From Pavlovales sp. CCMP2436 (Eukaryota > Haptophyta > Pavlovophyceae > Pavlovales): DNA of 11,559 nucleotides. The stretch covers positions 17,412 to 28,970 of the forward strand of contig MU631457.1 of the NCBI GenBank assembly GCA_026770615.1, read 5' to 3'. The notes beneath the pieces were generated by a model. That model was given only the letters and a program-made list of their open reading frames with translations, made no database searches and had not been told where the DNA came from. Positions 1 through 6,982 of this stretch are shown piece by piece. The translations under genes and the position numbers were made by a program. Each line of letters starts with the position of its first letter. Position 1 is the stretch's first letter.

Positions 1-40
1 CCCTTCCCCCCCACCCATTCACCACCTACACACTGGGCAG

Positions 41-228
41 AACTGACTGTCTGCTGGGACACTCGGTATCCGTGTGCTCTGCAAAGGTCCCTTGATCCGA
101 GTGTTTTCGCAACGCTTGGGTCTGGTGGAGACCTGTCAGGGGATGGACGTATTTCTAGATATTTACACACTGAAAGTGGCAGAGTCGAGATTGCACCGCC
201 TGTTTCTCCTATGTCACACTATGCCTGT
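41..228 (+). other. Possible upstream exon of the gene ending at 474
   Basis: Frame 1 is open from position 1 to 264. It is preceded by a C-rich tract (1-25) and an acceptor-like CAG at 38-40, so an exon starting at 41 is possible. The frame is the same as in the exon at 283-474. A phase-0 donor is available at 228/229 (TGT|GTGACT), which would leave a 54-nt intron. The reading includes a TVCWDTRYP stretch but matches no family I recognise. Third-position GC is close to half, well below the next exon, so this could equally be intron sequence that happens to be open. Confidence 0.2.
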
Positions 229-282
229 GTGACTGACCTGTGTGACGCCAATCCGCGCCCTACGTGACTCTCTGTGTGACAG

Positions 283-474
283 GTACGCGCCCTGGCGGCG
301 CGGCTGCTTCAGCGGCTAGAGACTTGGCCGCAGCTTCGGCTGTGCGTGCGCGCACTCAACCCCTTTCTGGTCGTGAGTTACGAGCAGCAGCTACGGACTG
401 CGGACTCGGCGGGCTCGGCGCATATGGTCGCCCGCGCGCTGTGCCACAGTCACACGACACAGACGCTGGGCTGA
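283..474 (+). CDS. Terminal exon of an unidentified gene (5' part outside window)
   Basis: A reading frame of 63 codons begins right after an acceptor (pyrimidine-rich CTCTCTGTGTGACAG, AG at 281-282) and ends at TGA 472-474. An in-frame stop at 277-279 means the frame must be entered by splicing. About 80 percent of codons end in G or C, as in the other genes here, while the two other forward readings look unnatural. The peptide is leucine- and arginine-rich and looks helical (LAARLLQRLETWPQLRL), followed by NPFLVVSYEQQL and a polar tail ending HTTQTLG. I do not recognise the family. The next ~30 bases become AT-rich, as expected for a 3' UTR. Confidence 0.45.
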   Translation, partial: VRALAARLLQRLETWPQLRLCVRALNPFLVVSYEQQLRTADSAGSAHMVARALCHSHTTQTLG

Positions 475-951
475 ACCAAGCCAATCGATATTCATATAGC
501 GCTATGAATTAAAGAAGCAGGCCTAATTTCATCGTATTATTTAACTAAGGTTGGTTAGTTAGTATGACCCTTCAACACACCCGCAAACGCCCTAGGCGTT
601 GAGAGAGGTGGCCTTTATGATATCTGCAGTGAAAGGGGATGCTCAGCCCCACTGATCAGCAATCAGCCATATTGACAAAAATGGCTACACTGTGTGTGTG
701 TTCGAGTGCTCAATTGGTAGCCACACGGCGATACGGCCCACGACGCGCCGCCTGTTAGTGAGTGATATAGGAAGGATGTGACCCCCGTTTGATGCACCTG
801 AATGTGATCCCCAAGCTGTCACTTTTCTAAGGTTAGTCAGTTACTTTTCTAAGGATATATATATATATATATATATTTATACGTGATTTATAATATCTGT
901 TCCATGGAAGGCACAAGAGAGACACATGACATGAGAGTAGGCACGCGCTAG
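475..951. other. AT-rich spacer / 3' UTR, no gene seen
   Basis: No frame here has coding character. It holds a 22-bp direct repeat in which ACTTTTCTAAGG occurs twice (about 821-855), leading into a TA microsatellite. The motif ACGTGATTTA follows this TA tract and also lies downstream of the longer TA tract near 1695. Confidence 0.4.
855..876. repeat. TA microsatellite
   Basis: Eleven AT/TA dinucleotides in a row, followed by TTTATACGTGATTTA. Confidence 0.9.
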
Positions 952-1500
952 GTAGGCTCTGACCGGCGAGGAGAGCTCCGATGCAGGGTCTTAGCGCGCA
1001 GGGGCGTACCATGCCCACCTCTTCGCCCCAAGTGCGGAATTGCTAAAAACCAACGCGACGGGAACTATACATCAAGTGGGAATAATCGCACAAAACTCAC
1101 AATTACAGTACCAAAACCAGCGCAACGGGAAGGACCAATTTTCTCCGAACTGGAACACCACAAACCAGGCACCCCAAATGGGAAGAAACCAGGGACACAG
1201 GACAAGACACGAGCACAGTTAGAAACAGAGATGTATGAGACATTGCAAGCCTACTACGATCCCCAATATAGAGAAATTATGAAACGAACAGGCCTCCGCC
1301 TACCAAGTTTGCTCCCCACAACGAACGATAATCGCACTCCCAAAGCACAACAAGAGCACCCGGAACACACGCAAACCCATGCCAACCAACCGCCAACTGG
1401 ACCTGCAACCCCATCCAAGCGAGATACATCACGTCACTTAGCAGTAAGGGGAAATTCTGAGAACAAACATGAGGACAACAAACAATTTCTGGACATGTAG
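952..1500 (+). pseudogene. A-rich open frame, possible retroelement relic
   Basis: The frame is open for 182 codons after TAG 949-951 and ends at TAG 1498-1500; the first good ATG is at 1231 (89 residues). Codons mostly end in A or T, and the sense strand is A-rich, quite unlike the GC-rich genes in this window. The peptide is rich in Q, N, T, P and K. It has a short aromatic patch (METLQAYYDP-like, QYREIMKRTG) and a low-complexity hydrophilic C-terminus. A-rich sense strands with such tails are common in LINE or gag-like ORFs, but I see no RT, zinc-knuckle or RRM motif. It could also be chance. Function unassigned. Confidence 0.25.
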
Positions 1501-1502
1501 TG

Positions 1503-1520
1503 CACACACACACACACACA
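1503..1520. repeat. CA microsatellite
   Basis: Nine CA units immediately after the stop of the A-rich frame. Confidence 0.9.
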
Positions 1521-1604
1521 ACCCAAAGGAGGGCAAGCGTACCTCCCTCTCCTTTTCCAAGTCTTCCTCGGGCCCGCCCTCATATTGATCGGAGCGGAAT
1601 GAAT

Positions 1605-1606
<2 letters not shown>

Positions 1607-1659
<53 letters not shown>
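1607..1659. repeat. Long TA microsatellite
   Basis: About 26 uninterrupted TA units. On the minus strand this lies in the 3' flank of the pseudouridine synthase gene, roughly 130 bp beyond its stop. Confidence 0.95.
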
Positions 1660-1662
<3 letters not shown>

Positions 1663-1788
1663 GTTATATAGTCTAATAATACTTTTCCTGGTAATTACGT
1701 GATTTAGAACCCCCTCGTGAATCTTGAACCAGCTAAGATGACTGAGATAGGTCGCCGTAACCCTGTTGCACAATATATCACGCCGGCT

Positions 1789-2883
1789 TCACGTCTCGCC
1801 CCGCCTCAAGGCCTCGGCCCAGAGCAGAGCTTCCCCCTCGATCGCGCCCGACGCGCCGGGTGGAAGTCGATCGGAGTTGAGCTCGACGGCACCGAAGCGA
1901 ACGCGGTGGAGGGCCTCGACTGGGTGGCCGGCATTGGCGAGCATTCTGCGGACCATTCGGTGCTTGCCCTCGGTGACGGACAGGCGGAGCGAGGCCACGG
2001 GTATCCCTGCCTGAGCGTTTGCGGTCAGCCCGGCCGCTGCGACCGCTCTCGCGTGGGCCGCAGCCGCCTCCTGGCCCTCTTCCATCTCCATCACCTTCAC
2101 CTCAAGCAGCTCCGCGACATGCGTGCCCTCGGTGGTCTTGACCCCCCCTAGGAGCACCTCGCGCAGCGCCGCGCCGCCATCCGTGAGCGGGGCCCCGCTC
2201 ACGAGAGCGACGTATTCTTTCTGCGTCTCGAAGCGCGGGTGCAGCAGCCGCTGTGTCAGCCCGCCGTCCGAGCAGAAGAGCAGGAGGCCGGTGGAGTCCG
2301 CATCCAGCCGGCCGACTGGATGCAGCGACGCGATCCAGATCGGCGGGAGATCCTTAAGCACGCTCGACAAGTCTGCACGCCCGCGATCGTCGCTCATCGA
2401 GGAGACGACTCCAAGAGGCTTATGGAAGGCGACGATGAGGGGAGGCGGCCTGAGCTCGAGCGCCTCGCCTGAGTACACCACGTCGAGTACTCCACCGAGC
2501 TGCAACTTGCGCGCACCATCGCGCTCGTCCTTACCGTCGACGAGAACGAGGCCCTTGCGAAGAGCCCTAGCGACGTCCTTGCGACTGGCGCCTGTCGCGT
2601 GCGCGATGAGCCGGTCGAGCCGAGCCGAGCCCCATTCCCGATCGTCACCCTCGGCCGGCACCGGCTCTGGCGACTCGGGGAAGGCGGTGGCATTCACGGA
2701 CGTGGAGACAATCGCGCGAGCGCCGCCGCCGCGCAGGCCGTAGGCGGAGGCGCCCGCCCGCCCGGCGAGGACCGCGTGCGAGACCAGCGCGCGCGCGCCG
2801 CCACCGCGCAGGCCGTAAGCGGAGGCGACCACCTTTCCCAGGCCCACCACCACGCTAAGCAAGTTCATCAGAGGCGCCGCCAT
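1789..2883 (-). CDS. RsuA/RluB-family pseudouridine synthase, probably organelle-targeted
   Basis: The 364-residue product converts a uridine to pseudouridine, in this family usually in rRNA. An S4 RNA-binding domain lies at about 85-140 (SARLDRLIAHATGASRKDV). The catalytic motif is GRLDADSTGLLLF at 191-203, with D194 the expected catalytic aspartate. HPRFETQKEYVALVSG follows, and the C-terminal EGKHRMVRRM motif is at 305-314, so all family landmarks are intact. The ~80-residue N-terminal extension is Arg/Ala/Gly-rich with few acids before residue 70, which suits a plastid or mitochondrial transit peptide. It contains SAYGLRGGGARA twice, 25 residues apart. ATG at 2883 is the first in the frame. 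Residues 262-291 form an Ala-rich insertion flanked by GT and AG, so a 90-nt intron is possible. Family assignment is confident; substrate and compartment are inferred. Confidence 0.9.
   Translation of the reverse strand: MAAPLMNLLSVVVGLGKVVASAYGLRGGGARALVSHAVLAGRAGASAYGLRGGGARAIVSTSVNATAFPESPEPVPAEGDDREWGSARLDRLIAHATGASRKDVARALRKGLVLVDGKDERDGARKLQLGGVLDVVYSGEALELRPPPLIVAFHKPLGVVSSMSDDRGRADLSSVLKDLPPIWIASLHPVGRLDADSTGLLLFCSDGGLTQRLLHPRFETQKEYVALVSGAPLTDGGAALREVLLGGVKTTEGTHVAELLEVKVMEMEEGQEAAAAHARAVAAAGLTANAQAGIPVASLRLSVTEGKHRMVRRMLANAGHPVEALHRVRFGAVELNSDRLPPGASGAIEGEALLWAEALRRGET
2707..2826 (-). repeat. 75-bp-period duplication in the synthase N-terminus
   Basis: Codons 20-34 and 45-59 encode nearly the same 15 residues (ASAYGLRGGGARALVS and ASAYGLRGGGARAIVS), spaced 75 bp apart. 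The DNA is also near-identical, so this is a tandem duplication inside the presumed targeting region. Confidence 0.8.
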
Positions 2884-2991
2884 TGCTCTTGCTCGGGTTC
2901 AGATTGAACAGCGCGGGGGGAGGAGGGGCTACGGCGGGTCATTTGGGCCATTAGCGAGAGCGGGGGGACACGGGCCGGCCGAGACCGCACG
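2884..2991. promoter_or_regulatory. Presumed bidirectional promoter, 108 bp
   Basis: The start codons of the pseudouridine synthase (minus) and the NYN nuclease (plus) lie head-to-head, 108 bp apart. The spacer is GC-rich with no TATA-like box. Both 5' UTRs and core promoters must fit here unless they extend into the opposite gene. Confidence 0.5.
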
Positions 2992-4017
2992 ATGCCCGCC
3001 GGCGACAGTCTCGCTCTGCTCGCCTTCGCGCTGATGGTGGTAGCCTTCGCGCGGATGGTGTTAGCCTTCGCGCTGATGGTGGTCCGCCGTATGCAGCAGC
3101 GCCTCGATCGGGTGGCGGGCGCGGCGACGCGCAGCGCGAGCCGTGAGGGCTGGCTCAGCGGCTTGCCCGGGCGCCGGCGCGGCTGCCGAGGGCTCGGCGA
3201 ACACAACCTCGGCGAGCACGGTGTGGCACTGATCGACGTCAACAATGTGCGCGGCAAGCTGGGCTTCGCCCGCGCGACGCTGGCCCCCTTCTGCGGCGCA
3301 TTGGCCCGATGGGCCCTTGATGAGCGGATCCTCGGCAGAGTCATAGCGGCGATTGACCACGGACCGTCAACATGTGCCCTCTCCTTTTTTGGCTTCGCGA
3401 TCACCTTCTCGGGTGAGAGCGAGACGGCAGACGACGCCATCGTGCGCGACGTCGCCTGGCTCGCGGAGCGTGGCTGCGCACCGATCACGGTCGTGACGAG
3501 TGACCGCCTACTCAGACAGCGCTGCCACGCGGCCTTTCGGGACGCGGGTCCGAGGCCCGCTGTGCGCGGGAGTGCGCTGAGGCTGGTCAGCTCCGCCGAG
3601 CTGGCAAACGCACTCGAGGCGTACGCGCTGGCCGATTGGCGCACACGGCCAGCGCCTGGCTGGAAGCTTCTCGTAGCAGCGGAGGATGGGCCTTCACGGC
3701 GCGCCTCGATATCGTTGAACCCTGCCTCGTCAAGGTCGAGCCGCGCGCGCATCGAGTCGACTGAAGACCGCGTGGAAGATGCCCTTGACTTCCACAAGAT
3801 GGTCACCTCGAGGCGCGCGAGCGCGGCCGCCGCCAGGCGCCAGAACGCTCCACCCGCAGCCGCCGCCAGGCTGCGTCACAGGGGTCGACAGTCCAAGGCG
3901 CACCGCAACGAGCTGCCCTCCTTGGCGACCACGGCGGACGCTCGCGAGCCGTCGCCCTCCGCCGATGGGCTGTTGGCCGGACCCTATATCGACTGGCTCA
4001 ACGCACTCACAGGATGA
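2992..4017 (+). CDS. NYN-domain ribonuclease-like protein (YacP/Rae1 type)
   Basis: The 341-residue product has the PIN-like NYN fold of the YacP (DUF901) family. A bacterial member, Rae1, is a ribosome-associated endoribonuclease, and homologues occur in plastid-bearing eukaryotes. Acidic landmarks are in order: ALIDVNNVRG (79-88, D82), AAIDHG (119-124, D122), FSGESETADDAIV (139-151, D147/D148) and VVTSDRLLRQ (167-176, D171). These match the metal-binding carboxylates of NYN nucleases. Residues 7-31 are strongly hydrophobic and are built from three 21-bp repeats. The C-terminal third is basic and low-complexity, ending GPYIDWLNALTG. ATG 2992 is the first in frame, but an initiator at M34 would drop the hydrophobic part. 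No intron is needed. Nuclease activity and organelle location are inferred. Confidence 0.8.
   Translation: MPAGDSLALLAFALMVVAFARMVLAFALMVVRRMQQRLDRVAGAATRSASREGWLSGLPGRRRGCRGLGEHNLGEHGVALIDVNNVRGKLGFARATLAPFCGALARWALDERILGRVIAAIDHGPSTCALSFFGFAITFSGESETADDAIVRDVAWLAERGCAPITVVTSDRLLRQRCHAAFRDAGPRPAVRGSALRLVSSAELANALEAYALADWRTRPAPGWKLLVAAEDGPSRRASISLNPASSRSSRARIESTEDRVEDALDFHKMVTSRRASAAAARRQNAPPAAAARLRHRGRQSKAHRNELPSLATTADAREPSPSADGLLAGPYIDWLNALTG
3022..3084 (+). repeat. Three 21-bp tandem repeats inside the NYN gene
   Basis: Units begin at 3022, 3043 and 3064, each starting GCCTTCGCGC. Because 21 is a multiple of three, each adds seven residues of the AFALMVV / AFARMVL type. Together they form the whole hydrophobic N-terminal segment. 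Confidence 0.9.
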
Positions 4018-4324
4018 ATGCTGGTGATCATTTCAACAATTTTGCACACGTTGTTGGCATCCGATGTGGGATGGCAACGTGGCCCGAAGTGGTTGCTAAA
4101 GAAGTATATATAAAGCACACTGACACTCGCGACGCGGTGGTTCACTGGTAACTTATCAGTTAGTTTATAGAAAACGTGGCAGAGTCATAGTTTAAAAGCA
4201 CACATATGAATACCAGTTATAAAAATTGTTACTAACTATCAGGACAGTCAGATGCTAGCTTGAACCCAAGGTTATTCCGTCATATATAGATATATAGGCA
4301 TATAGCACTATGTGAATGTCTCAA
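4018..4324. other. AT-rich spacer between convergent genes
   Basis: This stretch separates the stops of the NYN gene (plus) and the NUDT22-like gene (minus), so it should hold both 3' UTRs. It is AT-rich with a short ATATATAGATATATAGG-type run near 4282-4300. I see no AATAAA in the sense direction of either gene and no coding frame. Confidence 0.5.
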
Positions 4325-5404
4325 TCAGTCCGGTTCATTCAACATGAGCTCGTCGCGGACCTTCATGCAGACCATCGCCGCCTGCGTGACCGCGGTGAGC
4401 TGGATGCCGAGGGCGTGGGAGTTCCATCTGCAATCGCCCGGCGCCCGTCGATCGATCGCGGGCGGGACTGCAATAAGGCCACTCGACTCCCATGCGTCTT
4501 TTGCGCCTGCGCGATACCTCGCCATGACCTCGTCGCTCCGAAGCGACGTCGTCGTGCAAAAAAGAAGGTCAGGCTTGCGCCGCTCATCCGCCATCGCCCC
4601 AATAAGGAGCGGCTCGCCGAGGGAGTCAGTGGGGACTCCCGTCTCCTCGAATGTCTCCTGGTTAATCATTGAATCATAAATAACCACCAGGGCCGGATTA
4701 GTGTTACGTTGGGAGTTCGGGCCCATGATTAAGATTGATGTTGCCACCTTATATTTATTGGGGGGGGGGTGACCAATACGACTCGCCAGGTGACAAGATA
4801 TGTATGACTGGCGAGGTAATACACGCAATACCTGAATTACCGCGTCCCATAGCTGGTCTCGGATGGCTTCGGGTGTGGCATCGAGCCCTCCGACCGCGAG
4901 ATTAGGCTCCGGGTGGCCGGATGGCCCGTTGTACTCTCCCGTGCTCGTGGCCACCGCAGTACTCCTCCGCAGGAGTACGATGTGCTGGTCGGCAGTCAGC
5001 AGCACCGTCTCAACCCCTAAAGCGCAACCGAGGTGGGCGTTGCCGTCCCCGAAATCTCGCTCGCCATCGGACACGAGCCGGGCAAACTCGGAAGAAAGGT
5101 GGGTGCCGATGTAGTCGCGGTACCTAGTTAGGCCGATCCGGAGCGCACACTCACCGCCCGTCGCGAAGCTCGAGGCAAGTCGATATTTAGGCGCGTCGAA
5201 CAGGCGCGGGTTCGCCGCGAGGCGGCCGTCCCAGACCTCCGCGATCGCCACGTCGGTCGGGTGCGGGGTTCGGGCGACCTGCGGGCCGCTTTCGATCCGC
5301 ACGGCGGTGCGCGGCAGCCCGCGGGCGGCCAGGCTGCCGGGGTGCGCGAGCTCGCGCAGCGTAAAGAGCAGGCGCCAGGGGGGCTCGCTCGCAGCTGGTG
5401 CCAT
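4325..5404 (-). CDS. NUDT22: NUDT22-like UDP-sugar diphosphatase (Nudix), one intron
   Basis: Animal NUDT22 hydrolyses UDP-glucose and UDP-galactose to UMP plus sugar-1-phosphate. Exons are 5404-4832 and 4657-4325, joined in phase 0, giving 301 residues, almost the length of human NUDT22 (about 303). Family landmarks in the spliced product are FDAPKYRLAS (69-78), LTRYRDYIGTH (92-102), the LLRRS strand, GPSGHPEP (160-167), QETFEETGV (191-199, the Nudix helix) and DEVMARYRAGAKDAWESSGL near the C-terminus. The start is ATG 5404, which has an ideal AAAGATGG context; the frame continues upstream to 5470 but without an ATG. The Nudix helix has Q where the consensus has R, as NUDT22 proteins do. The intron is stop-free and a multiple of three, so the unspliced frame also reads through with 58 extra residues. 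Confidence 0.88.
   Translation of the reverse strand: MAPAASEPPWRLLFTLRELAHPGSLAARGLPRTAVRIESGPQVARTPHPTDVAIAEVWDGRLAANPRLFDAPKYRLASSFATGGECALRIGLTRYRDYIGTHLSSEFARLVSDGERDFGDGNAHLGCALGVETVLLTADQHIVLLRRSTAVATSTGEYNGPSGHPEPNLAVGGLDATPEAIRDQLWDAVIQVLRVLPRQSYISCHLASRIGHPPPNKYKVATSILIMGPNSQRNTNPALVVIYDSMINQETFEETGVPTDSLGEPLLIGAMADERRKPDLLFCTTTSLRSDEVMARYRAGAKDAWESSGLIAVPPAIDRRAPGDCRWNSHALGIQLTAVTQAAMVCMKVRDELMLNEPD
4658..4831 (-). other. 174-nt stop-free phase-0 intron splitting the Nudix box
   Basis: Donor ATTCAG|GTATTG at 4832/4831 and acceptor TTAACCAG|GAGACA at 4658/4657. Removing it joins DAVIQ to ETFEETGV, restoring the alignment to NUDT22, whose equivalent reads SSVLQEICDEVNLP. The segment is AT-rich, has a run of about ten C on the sense strand, and encodes nothing like the family. 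Length is 58 codons with no stop. Confidence 0.85.
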
Positions 5405-5470
5405 CTTTCCAACGTTTGGCGAATAAGGTTTGGCGGGCCTGGCAACGGAGCGACAATGCTGCCGCTCCAA

Positions 5471-5999
5471 CTCAAGAGAGGATCCGCGACCCGTCCGGAT
5501 GCGTCCAGATTACGGCGGCCGAGAGCAAAAAAAGAAATGATTTCTACTGTCCCCGATAGAGGTCTCCCGATGTGAGTCCAGGACCATTCCCGAGCACACA
5601 GATACCACCCCCCCCTGAGCCTGGTTACTCAGAGAGCCCCTTTTACAAATTCGATTTTTGCCCAATTCGAACCTGAGACCTGCAAGTGTCGTCCACTTGG
5701 TTGGATAGCGCGTTCTGGGCACAAATGTGGCGGGGTGGAATAGAGATCGCTTTTTAAAAAAAACCCGGCACTTTTGAGTTATCTACAGATCTAGATAGCC
5801 CAGAGGAGTGAAACGCACCTAAAATCGGCTCCATACGGTAGGTATAAGGTCGTCAAAAATTCAAAATTCTATACAAGAAAAACCGGCAATGCAATAGAAA
5901 TTTTGAGACTTTGACGGCGCCGAAATTTATTTTTTTACATATAAATTGCTGTTTATCAAGTAAATTCTATGTACATATGTTTGGGTATAACCTAGATAA
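5471..5999. other. NUDT22-like gene upstream region and AT-rich spacer
   Basis: The presumed promoter of the minus-strand NUDT22-like gene lies in 5405-5600. Beyond it the sequence becomes AT-rich with homopolymer A and T runs. A tRNA-like stretch near 5655-5715 does not fold as a tRNA. No gene is supported. Confidence 0.4.
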
Positions 6000-6000
6000 G

Positions 6001-6066
6001 CTGGCCGCGGCGGCGAGACACACAAGCGCGCACAGCGGCGAGCGGCCGCACCCGTGCGACGAGTTT
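6001..6066 (+). pseudogene. C2H2 zinc-finger relic
   Basis: A 66-bp GC-rich island in AT-rich DNA encodes, in one frame, L(A)4-R-H-x3-H-SGERPHPC-DE-F. That is the end of one C2H2 finger (the two metal-binding His at 6019-6021 and 6031-6033), the classic H-[TS]-G-E-[RK]-P linker, and the first Cys of the next finger (6055-6057). The second Cys is absent: DE is followed directly by F, as if a few codons of the usual CDECGKAF were lost. The surrounding frame (5911-6195) shows no further finger. I read it as a relic or captured fragment of a zinc-finger gene rather than a working gene. Confidence 0.45.
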
Positions 6067-6140
6067 AAAAATCCCGCGGATCGAGCAGAAGTGGCAGATG
6101 GTAGGGTGGGGGTGCGGTTGCCAAACGGGTTGGCAAACAG

Positions 6141-6215
6141 GCAAACAAACAAACGAACGCGCTCTCGTTTGCAAGGTCCAAACCCTCTCTGTTAACCGTT
6201 CGTTTGTTTGTTTGC
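6141..6215. repeat. 19-bp perfect inverted repeat, 37-bp spacer
   Basis: Arm GCAAACAAACAAACGAACG at 6141-6159 is the exact reverse complement of 6197-6215. A shorter AAACAAACG copy recurs at about 6290. It might form a hairpin or mark the ends of a small element, but I find no target-site duplication. Confidence 0.75.
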
Positions 6216-6237
6216 CAGAATTCGGTGGCTTTATCGC

Positions 6238-6267
6238 GGGGGATAAAAATATGTATTTTTATCCCCC
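6238..6267. repeat. 30-bp perfect palindrome flanked by 8-bp direct repeats
   Basis: Two 14-bp arms (GGGGGATAAAAATA and its complement) are separated by TG. The octamer GGCTTTAT lies on both sides (6227-6234 and 6270-6277). This can extrude as a cruciform or fold into an RNA hairpin. The direct repeats make a tiny foldback insertion possible, though 3 and 2 extra bases lie between octamer and palindrome. Confidence 0.8.
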
Positions 6268-6300
6268 TTGGCTTTATGATACAATTAATAAACAAACGTA

Positions 6301-6763
6301 AATTTTTACATTTTAAAATATTTGAATATTTTACAATAGCCCGCAGGAATCAGCTCACGGAGTAAGCTCGTGCCGCTCGGCCTGCCAGAGCCTGCTCGCA
6401 CTTGGCTGGGAGCGAGAGTGAGCGCCCGGGCGAGGCGAAGCCTGTCTGCGGCTGCAAATTACAGCGCGCGGAAGAACAAGCCGAGTGCTGTCATTGGCCG
6501 TCATTGGTAATCAGAATGCATGCTGCCACTGTCCGAATTATTGCATCCGCCTGTCATCGCCTGCCACTGTCAGTCCGCATATTTGGCATTAATATTTGTT
6601 TCGATCAACTAATAACTGAAAAACTTTGTTTTAAAATTGCGTGGTCTTGATTAACAATGATACCTTTATCATTATAATGCGAATATAACTAACAGGATAT
6701 ATTCACATGCACCTAAAATTTGTTAATAAATTACTAAGTTATATTACTCGTAACATGATACAT
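6301..6763. other. Spacer without a recognisable gene
   Basis: AT-rich at both ends with a GC-rich middle (about 6340-6480). No frame shows family motifs or consistent codon bias. Confidence 0.4.
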
Positions 6764-6821
6764 CTAGCTGCGGGGCCCAGCCATCGGGGCTCGGCCTCCC
6801 GACCTGACCCTCGGCCACGCG

Positions 6822-6908
6822 CTAATAAATAGAACCGCGCGGGCGTTGCGGGAACTGAGCACCCATCCGCGTCTCGGCAGAGGTAGCATCGCACGTGCCG
6901 CCTGCCAC
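6822..6908 (-). CDS. Alternative sixth exon of the MRG gene
   Basis: If exon 5 stops at 7028, an acceptor GCGGCAG|G at 6910-6909 would open a phase-0 exon of 28 codons ending at TAG 6824-6822 (begins VAGGTCDATSAETR), across a 119-nt intron. The pattern matches the other introns and the DNA stays GC-rich to about 6765. The MRG domain is already complete in exon 5, so homology cannot decide. Confidence 0.25.
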   Translation of the reverse strand: MAGGTCDATSAETRMGAQFPQRPRGSIY

Positions 6909-6982
6909 CTGCCGCAAGCGCCGCGTTTTAAACATCTCCATCTCCATCTCATTTCCCGGCGTCACGAGACAGCGAGCGCTCG

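Noticed and set aside
264..512. Plus-strand frame of 82 codons over the first exon
   Set aside because: Low-complexity Ala/Arg product; the frame starting at 283 has a proper acceptor, better codon bias and a more natural peptide.
1438..1773. Minus-strand frame with an (IY)n stretch
   Set aside because: The open frame is produced by the TA and CA microsatellites, not by selection.
2868..3806. Minus-strand open frame of 312 codons opposite the NYN gene
   Set aside because: Arg/Ser/Ala-rich composition typical of the antisense of GC-biased coding DNA; the plus strand carries ordered NYN motifs.
4800..5127. Plus-strand frames opposite the NUDT22-like gene
   Set aside because: Shadows of the minus-strand coding sequence, which has clear family alignment along its whole length.
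5405..5470. Longer N-terminus for the NUDT22-like protein starting at 5470
   Set aside because: The codon at 5470 is TTG, not ATG; ATG 5404 has an ideal context and gives the family's usual length.
5655..5715. tRNA-like stretch (minus: AGGTTCGAATTGGGC, ends that could pair)
   Set aside because: Only about 61 nt between candidate acceptor ends, the T stem does not pair, and no D arm or anticodon arm can be drawn on either strand.
6764..6952. Minus-strand frame beyond the MRG gene
   Set aside because: Arg/Trp-rich, no family features; explained as GC-rich 3' sequence of the MRG gene or a short alternative exon in another frame.
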